IMG/VR virus record: IMGVR_UViG_3300031658_003181
Span: 1 to 28,652 of that record
Reading direction: 5' to 3' (one strand)
Source of the DNA: a virus
DNA: 28,652 nucleotides
Below are positions 23,555 through 28,652 of the stretch, piece after piece. Each line of letters begins with the position of its first letter. The stretch's first letter is position 1. The position numbers and the translations under genes are program-made. The notes beneath the pieces were generated by a model. It worked only from the letters and a program-made list of their open reading frames with translations, did no database searches and was not told the DNA's origin.

Positions 23555-23740
23555 ATGATGAGTGAGTCAAATATTTCCAACGATAGAGATAGACGTATTA
23601 GGAGAGTTCCTAGTGATAATAAAACTAGACTTGACAAATACAAACATCTTATCTATGATGAGGAGGTATATGAGTCTGATGAATTCATGGATGATTTAGA
23701 CAAAAAAAGTAAAATACAACGCAAACAGAAACCAAACTAA
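23555..23740 (+). CDS. Small charged hypothetical protein between 59 and 32
   Basis: Seen: 61 residues from ATG 23555, eight bases after AGGAG (23542-23546); a second ATG follows at 23558, and a GTG at 23546 overlaps the ribosome site and is unlikely. It begins MMSESNISNDRDRRIRR and has an acidic patch (DEEVYESDEFMDDLDKK) and a basic tail. No domain recognised. It has no counterpart between 59 and 32 in T4. Its coding sequence contains a consensus promoter (23631-23659) probably serving gp32. Confidence 0.62.
   Translation: MMSESNISNDRDRRIRRVPSDNKTRLDKYKHLIYDEEVYESDEFMDDLDKKSKIQRKQKPN
23631..23659 (+). promoter_or_regulatory. Consensus sigma70 promoter upstream of gene 32
   Basis: TTGACA at 23631-23636, a 17-base spacer and TATGAT at 23654-23659, inside the small gene upstream of gp32 and about 125 bases before its start. 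It would give gp32 its own early transcript, as expected for a protein needed in large amounts, with the RNA running to the terminator at 24732. Confidence 0.65.
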
Positions 23741-23741
23741 C

Positions 23742-23754
23742 GGGGATGCTCCCC
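23742..23754 (+). promoter_or_regulatory. Short GC hairpin in the gene 32 leader
   Basis: GGGGA (23742-23746), loop TGC, TCCCC (23750-23754), 32-44 bases before the gp32 ATG and upstream of the GGAG ribosome site (23772-23775). T4 gp32 represses its own translation by nucleating on a folded RNA in its leader; this hairpin is the only stable-looking element in that place. There is no U-run, so it is not a terminator. Confidence 0.35.
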
Positions 23755-23785
23755 AACACAATGCATACTACGGAGAACAAATAAT

Positions 23786-24709
23786 ATGTCATTTAATTCA
23801 ATAGAAGATCTACGCAAGTCGCGTGGCAACATGGACACTCTCATGTCTCAAGTCGAGAAGATGTCTGCTACCAATACTCAGTCGAAAGACGATGGTAACG
23901 AATGGAAACCAACGGTTGACCAAGCTGGCAATGGGTACGCTGTAATCCGATTCCTGCCTCCAGCAAAAGGTGAAGAAATTTACTGGGCAAGACTCTGGAC
24001 ACATGGATTCCAAGGGCCAACGGGTAAGTGGTATATCGAAAACTCTCTTACAACACTACAACAACAAGACCCTGTTTCTGAATTGAACAGTGAATTGTGG
24101 AATAGTGGTGTTGAGTCTAATAAGGATGTTGCTCGTAAACAAAAACGCCGACAGTCTTTCTATTCCAACATTGTTGTTGTGAAAGATCCTTCCAACCCTG
24201 CGAACGAAGGTAATGTTTATCTTTATCGTTATGGTAAGAAAATCTTTGATAAGATTCAAGACTTATTGAAACCCGAATTTGAAGACGAGACTCCAGTAAA
24301 TCCTTTTGATTTCTGGGAAGGTCGTAACTTTAAACTGAAGATTCGCCAAGTTGAAGGATTCCGAAACTATGACAAGTCAGAGTTCGAGCAAAACGCATCG
24401 CCAGTCGCTGCTGATGATGCGATAGAAGCATTGTGGGCAAATCAAAACTCTCTCCAAGAGATTGTTGACCCTGCCAACTTCAAGTCTTATGATGAACTCA
24501 AGACTAAGTTGAACATGGTTCTTCATGGTGCAAGTCGCGTCCCACCCACTATTGCCTCTCAAACAGGTGATATTGAGGATGACATATTTGCACAGAAGAC
24601 AGTCATGCCGACTGCTGAAACATCTGTAGTATCGAATGTTTTAGATAGTGGTAAGACTGATGATGATGATGCAATGTCCTACTTTGCGAAACTCGCTGAC
24701 GATAGTTAA
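23786..24709 (+). CDS. 32: Single-stranded DNA-binding protein gp32
   Basis: Coats single-stranded DNA during replication, recombination and repair. Seen (307 aa, close to T4's 301): an N-terminal basic/helical segment (SIEDLRKSRGN) like the cooperativity domain, the OB-fold core with YAVIRFLPP, WTHGFQGPTGKWYIENS, DPVSELN and FYSNIVVVKDP, YLYRYGKKIFDKI, and an acidic C-terminal tail (DSGKTDDDDAM...ADDS) for partner binding. It has no Cys, so the zinc site of T4 gp32 (one His, three Cys) is not conserved. Clear ribosome site GGAG at 23772-23775. Confidence 0.92.
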   Translation: MSFNSIEDLRKSRGNMDTLMSQVEKMSATNTQSKDDGNEWKPTVDQAGNGYAVIRFLPPAKGEEIYWARLWTHGFQGPTGKWYIENSLTTLQQQDPVSELNSELWNSGVESNKDVARKQKRRQSFYSNIVVVKDPSNPANEGNVYLYRYGKKIFDKIQDLLKPEFEDETPVNPFDFWEGRNFKLKIRQVEGFRNYDKSEFEQNASPVAADDAIEALWANQNSLQEIVDPANFKSYDELKTKLNMVLHGASRVPPTIASQTGDIEDDIFAQKTVMPTAETSVVSNVLDSGKTDDDDAMSYFAKLADDS

Positions 24710-24731
24710 TATCTAGTGGTGTAATGCTATT

Positions 24732-24766
24732 GGGGGCGTCCATAAATATAGGGCGTCCCCTTTTTT
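24732..24766 (+). terminator. Rho-independent terminator after gene 32
   Basis: Ten-base stem 24732-24741 with 24751-24760 (two G-T wobbles), nine-base loop, then six T (24761-24766). The loop and last stem base carry CATAAATA (24741-24748), one base away from the late octamer TATAAATA, immediately ahead of the radical SAM gene at 24779. Confidence 0.85.
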
Positions 24767-24778
24767 ATGTGGTAAATT

Positions 24779-26293
24779 ATGGATGTAATTATATTCGGCG
24801 GCCAGTTAGAAGACATCGCTGGGTCAATAGATAAGAAATTCGATTCTAAGAACATATCAATTAGACGGTCTTCTGGCGGGCATAAGATTGCCACGTTTCT
24901 GCGGCAGAATGGATATGAAGTCGATGTAGTAGATTATGTCCATCGATGGACAATAGAACAACTCAAAGAGTATCTTGAACCAAGGGCAAAGACATGTAAG
25001 TTTTTTGGTTTTGGTTCAACATTCTTTTTAGACAGTCCCATTGTTATGGAACTGATTGCGTGGTTGAAAAAAGAATACCCACACATACCACTCGTAGCTG
25101 GCAGTCAAAATGATAGTATGCGTAGTCTCAATGTAGATTGGTATATCTATGGTTACGGCGAATATGCCATATTGGAATTGTTGAAACACTTTGAGGGTGG
25201 GCCAGAACCTACTCACATACTCAATACAATAAATGCATACACCAAGTACAAGTCTTATCCCAAAGATGATTTAACAGTAACTTACCAAGAGAATGATTTC
25301 ATACAACCCAGAGAAATAACTTTGATAGAGTTTGCTCGTGGATGTAAGTTCAAATGCAAGTTTTGTAGTTTTCCTATTCTGGGGGTGAAGGGTGATTACT
25401 CAAGAACCGCGCAGAGTGTTTATGATGAGATGTCAGAGAACTATGACAAGTGGGGCACTGAACATTATATTGTGTTGGACGAAACCTTCAATGATAGCAG
25501 TGAGAAGATTCAGAAGTTTGCTGATGTCATAGAGAAACTTCCCTTCCAACCAAAGATGACTGCCTATATCAGAGGAGATTTGATTGCCTCTAAACCAAGG
25601 GATTGGGACAACCTAATACGAATGGGAATTACTTCTCATTTTTATGGCATAGAAAGTTTTAATCACAAGGCCGCTAAATCTGTAGGTAAGGGAATGCAGA
25701 CGGGTAGAATACAAGATGGTCTCTTAGAGGTCAAGGAGTACTTCCAGAAGAATGCCGGTTTCTACAAAGGTCACATGTCATTAATCGCTGGTCTACCATA
25801 CGAGACTATCGACAGTCTACGAGAAACAACGAGATGGTGCAGTGAGTATTGGAGTGACCAAAGTTATCACATGAACGTGTTGATGATAAAGTTATTGGGT
25901 ACAGCGCCTACGCTGAATCACAGTTCAGAATTTGATATGAATTGGAAGGATTACGGGTACAGAGAGGGGACATTCCCTAATCAGGATATAAACTGGGATA
26001 AGAGTCCTAATCCCTACTACAAGTGGTTGTACGACTACTTGGCGAGTTGTGGCGACTACATTCAGTGGGAGAACGACTACGCCACGATGTTTGATTGTTT
26101 CAAGTTCTGTGTAGAAGAATTCAGTCAGGCGAAACTAAAAAACATCATTGACCCATTCATGTATGATAAGTTTTTCATTGACCCCAGTGTACAATGGAAT
26201 GATTTTATGGACAAGGAAGATATGCAACGCCGAGAGAGTTTTATACTAGACCACGCTGACAGTTACATCCAAAAGAAACTTAAGCATTCATAA
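24779..26293 (+). CDS. B12-binding-type radical SAM protein
   Basis: Seen (504 aa): residues about 1-140 have the Rossmann-like layout of the B12-binding domain (HKIATFLRQNGYEVDVVD, FGFGSTFF, PLVAGSQ, YGYGEYAILEL) but no DxHxxG cobalamin-ligand motif. The radical SAM domain follows with ARGCKFKCKFC (Cys189/193/196), LDETFND, then the strands YIRGDL, HFYGIES and GHMSLIAGLPYET. The C-terminal 150 residues are unassigned. It differs clearly from the seven twitch-type proteins. Its 3' end overlaps the minus-strand tail gene by 14 bases, so the two are convergent. The reaction is unknown; relatives do methylations and carbon-sulphur chemistry. The ribosome site is weak. Confidence 0.85.
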   Translation: MDVIIFGGQLEDIAGSIDKKFDSKNISIRRSSGGHKIATFLRQNGYEVDVVDYVHRWTIEQLKEYLEPRAKTCKFFGFGSTFFLDSPIVMELIAWLKKEYPHIPLVAGSQNDSMRSLNVDWYIYGYGEYAILELLKHFEGGPEPTHILNTINAYTKYKSYPKDDLTVTYQENDFIQPREITLIEFARGCKFKCKFCSFPILGVKGDYSRTAQSVYDEMSENYDKWGTEHYIVLDETFNDSSEKIQKFADVIEKLPFQPKMTAYIRGDLIASKPRDWDNLIRMGITSHFYGIESFNHKAAKSVGKGMQTGRIQDGLLEVKEYFQKNAGFYKGHMSLIAGLPYETIDSLRETTRWCSEYWSDQSYHMNVLMIKLLGTAPTLNHSSEFDMNWKDYGYREGTFPNQDINWDKSPNPYYKWLYDYLASCGDYIQWENDYATMFDCFKFCVEEFSQAKLKNIIDPFMYDKFFIDPSVQWNDFMDKEDMQRRESFILDHADSYIQKKLKHS

Positions 26294-28007
26294 CACCTCT
26301 AAGTCGTTCGTCAGTCATGTGGTTGCTGGTATCCTTGTACACGGCAATAATTTGCGCGTCAGGTTTTACTACTGCACCACCGCCACCAGTTCCACCAGTT
26401 CCATTCCCACCGTTTGCCGCAAACTGGGCGTTCTGTTGTTCCATTTCACTTTGCGCGGTTGCCGCGTTAGTCTGTGCCCCAGCGATTGTTACCGCAGATT
26501 TTGTGTTTGGCGCAGGCGTTATCTCTGGTGAAGCAACACTACTGCCACTAAGTTGCGGTGACATTTTCGATGTTCCATCTTCATTGTGAGTCGCGCCGTG
26601 TTCATCATCCCACGATTTCTGATTGGATGCCAGTTCATTTTTTCGTGTTTCTGCACCAAATGTAAACGTACCGGCCTCTGTTGGTCTTGCATCTACTGTA
26701 CCATCATCACCGGACATACCATCTATTAATCTTTGTATTGCCTCGGCCGCATAGTCTTTAATTTGCCCGTAGTTAGCAAGATATCCAGATGTCTCTTGGT
26801 TTTTCAAATCGATATCATGCGGAAGTCTTTCATCCTTATCTTTGGCGTCAGGGTTACCGTAAATATCATTGTACATATCTCTGGCCAAGAGGCCAATGTC
26901 AAGTGGCATGCCTGCAACAGATGGCAGGAATATTCCAGCACCCTCTGCCATCGCGCCCTTCATATCACCATCAAACAGTCTTTTTATTGACATGCCTGCC
27001 CCTGCGAGAGCGCCCACGGCAGGCACCATCTTTGCTCCGAAAGTTGCAAGTCCTTTAACTGCAGCTTTGGCCAGTCTTGCTGCTGGGATTTTTTTAATCA
27101 CATCTCCCGCCACCTTTAACTTTGGAATGTTAGCCAGTGCGGCCGCTTCCTTATTTACCTTAAACCGCATATCGGGCCTTCCACCCTTCGTCAATGGCCC
27201 AGCTGGCGGTTTTGGGGCCTTGGGTGTGCCGCTGCCATCCAGAAGGGAAGCAACCCCCTTAACGGCCGCAGCAGTCCCCTTAACGGCCGCAGGAGTTGCT
27301 TTAGCGGCGTTTACTAACCCCTTCCCACCAGCAACGGCTGCCTTTACCACGAATTTTGTTCCCCCGCCGGCTATGTTAGTGACCAACTTGGCGCTCATTA
27401 CTGCGAGTCGCGTCTTCATGCTGTCTTCTACATCGTCCAACTTTTTCTCTACGGCCTCATCCAACCCATCAAATGCCTCACCTGTCTTACCACCACTGAA
27501 ATCCAACCCCATCGCCATCAGACCAGCAATGCCTCCGATACCGGCGGCCATTTTGCCCTTACCCGCCATAGTCGTTTGGCCACCCTTAACTTCTTGTTGC
27601 GGGGGTTTAACTGTTTCCACCTTCTCCGCCTTTGAAACCAGTGCAGTCGTATTGATCACAGTGGCAAGCGTATTCTTTTTGATATCCTCCAAGACATCTA
27701 TAATATCTTTGTTGTTACCAAGGTTCTCCGGCAACGAAGAAACTGCGCCGCCAGCGGTCACTGGGGTAGTAGCGCCTTGGCCGGCAGCTACTCCATTCCC
27801 AGTTGGGAATTGTCTCACGTTATCATTGCTACCAATAGAATTAGATTGTCTCTGTTGTGGGCTACTCGACATTGCCGAAGCAATGCCATATCCGGCAGCG
27901 GCCTTGCCAACAGTTCCCGCAGCTCGCAATCCGCTTTTCGCCACACCAGCCCCTGCTCTGAGTGCCATGGCTCCTACTCTACCCATTCCCATTAGTAGTG
28001 GTAACAT
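26280..28007 (-). CDS. Large Ala/Gly-rich tail protein, probable tape measure or hub subunit
   Basis: Seen (575 aa): long stretches rich in Ala, Gly, Val and Lys (for example residues 10-48 and 215-255) that predict amphipathic or hydrophobic helices, a Gly/Ser/Thr-rich linker near the C-terminus (GGNGTGGTGGGG), and polar segments. The ATG at 28007 lies just after GGGGATAAAGA, the end of the gp51-like frame, so it is translationally linked to it. Its length is near T4 gp29 (590 aa), the tape measure/baseplate hub protein, and a tape measure is expected directly downstream of a frameshifted chaperone pair. No sequence motif proves this; a different hub subunit remains possible. A 395-codon plus-strand frame opposite it is only a mirror. 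Confidence 0.5.
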   Translation of the reverse strand: MLPLLMGMGRVGAMALRAGAGVAKSGLRAAGTVGKAAAGYGIASAMSSSPQQRQSNSIGSNDNVRQFPTGNGVAAGQGATTPVTAGGAVSSLPENLGNNKDIIDVLEDIKKNTLATVINTTALVSKAEKVETVKPPQQEVKGGQTTMAGKGKMAAGIGGIAGLMAMGLDFSGGKTGEAFDGLDEAVEKKLDDVEDSMKTRLAVMSAKLVTNIAGGGTKFVVKAAVAGGKGLVNAAKATPAAVKGTAAAVKGVASLLDGSGTPKAPKPPAGPLTKGGRPDMRFKVNKEAAALANIPKLKVAGDVIKKIPAARLAKAAVKGLATFGAKMVPAVGALAGAGMSIKRLFDGDMKGAMAEGAGIFLPSVAGMPLDIGLLARDMYNDIYGNPDAKDKDERLPHDIDLKNQETSGYLANYGQIKDYAAEAIQRLIDGMSGDDGTVDARPTEAGTFTFGAETRKNELASNQKSWDDEHGATHNEDGTSKMSPQLSGSSVASPEITPAPNTKSAVTIAGAQTNAATAQSEMEQQNAQFAANGGNGTGGTGGGGAVVKPDAQIIAVYKDTSNHMTDERLRGVMNA

Positions 28008-28011
28008 TTCT

Positions 28012-28200
28012 TTATCCCCATTTGTTTTGTTTCATGCTGTCCGCTTTCTTTTTTAGATGTTGGACTAACATTGCAATATATACTTGCCTTTCCCACGGAA
28101 TCCAACTCTCTATTTCTGATAAACTGTATTTATGTTCTTGCATCAATAAAAAGTTGGTCTTGAAGTAATTCTCTAAGTTCTCGTGAAAAAGGCTTATACG
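28012..28200 (-). CDS. 51: gp51-like tail assembly domain, likely made by -1 frameshift from gp26
   Basis: Seen: an open frame of 62 codons read in -1 relative to gp26, from CGT (28200-28198) to TAA (28014-28012). It contains LFHENLENYFKTNFLLMQ and YSLSEIESWIPWERQVYIAM, a helical, Trp/Glu-rich segment of the kind found in phage tail-assembly chaperone C-termini and T4-type gp51 small proteins. No plausible start codon lies near its beginning; the first ATG (28143) would drop a conserved-looking third and has no ribosome site. The frame is entered exactly at a slippery T TTT TTC heptamer in gp26. In T4, gp51 (249 aa) promotes baseplate hub assembly; this frame is much shorter. Confidence 0.68.
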   Translation of the reverse strand, partial: RISLFHENLENYFKTNFLLMQEHKYSLSEIESWIPWERQVYIAMLVQHLKKKADSMKQNKWG

Positions 28201-28652
28201 AAAAAATCGTAGTACCCATTTAAGTACGCTGTGTTTTCCTTTTCACAACTTGCACATTTGTATTCAATAGTATTTTCTATCACTGGCATCGTTTCAAAAA
28301 AGTTCTTTATGTGAACAAATTGTTCCGATGTAAGGTTGTTGACGAACTCTTCCCTCTCTTCAGGGTTTAACGCATCCTCATCAAGAATAACATCACCGTA
28401 ATAAATCTTTTCTATACACTTTTCTGCGACCCTGTAAATATCATTTTCTGTCTCAGACTTACCAAGTTCTGCAAGTTCAGTCGCAGTTGGGTATCGCATT
28501 TCCAATGATATATCTTCCGCGATACTAAATTCTTTTGAATGACCCTCGGTCTTGTTCAGTTTAAAAGCATCCAGACTGAGGTCAACATCCATTGATTTCT
28601 CACAGTGGCCGCAGACTAGTCTTATATTCACGGTGTCTGATATTGAAACTTT
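28194..28652 (-). CDS. 26: Baseplate hub/tail assembly protein gp26-like (5' end outside window)
   Basis: Seen: the frame runs open to the window edge, so the true start lies beyond 28652; a GTG at 28631 is only internal. Residues visible: a zinc-like pair CGHC near the edge and CASC near the C-terminus (four Cys, probable zinc ribbon), an acidic middle with EREEFVNNLTSEQFVHIKNFFETMP, and the end GYYDFFV. The two-CxxC layout and the SEQF...FF.TMP segment match T4-like gp26 baseplate proteins as I remember them. The TAA at 28196-28194 follows directly after the slippery site; the zero-frame product is gp26, the shifted one a gp26-gp51 fusion. Confidence 0.72.
   Translation of the reverse strand, partial: KVSISDTVNIRLVCGHCEKSMDVDLSLDAFKLNKTEGHSKEFSIAEDISLEMRYPTATELAELGKSETENDIYRVAEKCIEKIYYGDVILDEDALNPEEREEFVNNLTSEQFVHIKNFFETMPVIENTIEYKCASCEKENTAYLNGYYDFFV
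28200..28206 (-). other. Candidate -1 ribosomal frameshift site
   Basis: On the minus strand the end of gp26 reads GAT TTT TTC GTA TAA. The heptamer T TTT TTC (28206-28200) fits the X XXY YYZ rule in the gp26 frame. A one-base backward slip continues into the gp51-like frame instead of the stop two codons later. I see no obvious downstream hairpin or pseudoknot. Confidence 0.65.

Noticed and set aside
26869-28056. A 395-codon open frame on the plus strand opposite the Ala/Gly-rich tail gene
   Set aside because: It is a mirror of Ala/Gly-rich coding on the other strand (Pro/Ala/Thr-rich product), has no ribosome site and would run antisense through the whole tail gene.
28127-28134. Minus-strand CATAAATA within the gp51-like frame, possible late promoter for the tail gene
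   Set aside because: One mismatch to consensus and fully inside coding sequence; position is suitable (about 120 bases upstream of the start) but the evidence is too thin to list.
1-28652. CRISPR array, insertion sequences, integrase or att sites
   Set aside because: I saw no regularly spaced repeats, transposase or integrase signatures, or terminal direct repeats.

Overview
The window looks like part of the genome of a T4-like (contractile-tailed) marine bacteriophage. The replication and late-transcription genes 33-59-32 stand in T4 order. A phage PhoH-like ATPase, a small RecB/Cas4-type nuclease, T4 late-promoter octamers (TATAAATA) and a minus-strand tail module (gp26, gp51-like, large Ala/Gly-rich protein) support this. 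The DNA is moderately AT-rich and very tightly packed. The tmRNA has the permuted two-piece layout and a tag starting AEDNFA, which resembles alphaproteobacterial tmRNAs. I infer, but cannot prove, an alphaproteobacterial host.

Region 1 (1-19292, all plus strand) is one almost gapless run of genes, most overlapping by 1-26 bases. It holds two UDP-sugar dehydrogenase-like genes and seven paralogous radical SAM proteins with an N-terminal twitch/SPASM-like Cys domain, six of them nearly consecutive. It also holds two glycosyltransferase-like proteins, two SGNH-hydrolase-like proteins, a small HxD...H oxygenase-like protein, a NodU/CmcH-type carbamoyltransferase and several small unknowns. Together these look like a pathway that builds or edits a sugar or a glycosylated surface structure. 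The exact product cannot be read from sequence.

Region 2 (19364-21219) holds phoH, a consensus sigma70 promoter (TTGACA-17-TATAAT) driving a PD-(D/E)XK nuclease, then a second consensus promoter directly abutting a T4-type late promoter ahead of a circularly permuted tmRNA gene. The acceptor half, ending CCA, precedes the coding half, and the tag reads AEDNFAHENYAIAA.

Region 3 (21220-24766) holds a SleB-type cell wall hydrolase with a hydrophobic N-terminus, an NAD-dependent epimerase, gp33, gp59, a small charged protein with an internal consensus promoter, gp32, and a strong rho-independent terminator.

Region 4 (24779-28652) holds a B12-binding-type radical SAM protein on plus, convergent with a minus-strand tail module. 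That module contains the C-terminal part of gp26, a gp51-like reading frame reached by a -1 shift at a perfect T TTT TTC slippery heptamer, and a 575-residue Ala/Gly-rich protein in the usual position of a tape measure. The gp51-like frame has no good start of its own, so I propose a programmed-frameshift tail-assembly chaperone.

The strongest candidates for new biology are the seven-fold radical SAM array with its sugar-modification neighbours, the permuted phage tmRNA, and the gp26/gp51 frameshift.
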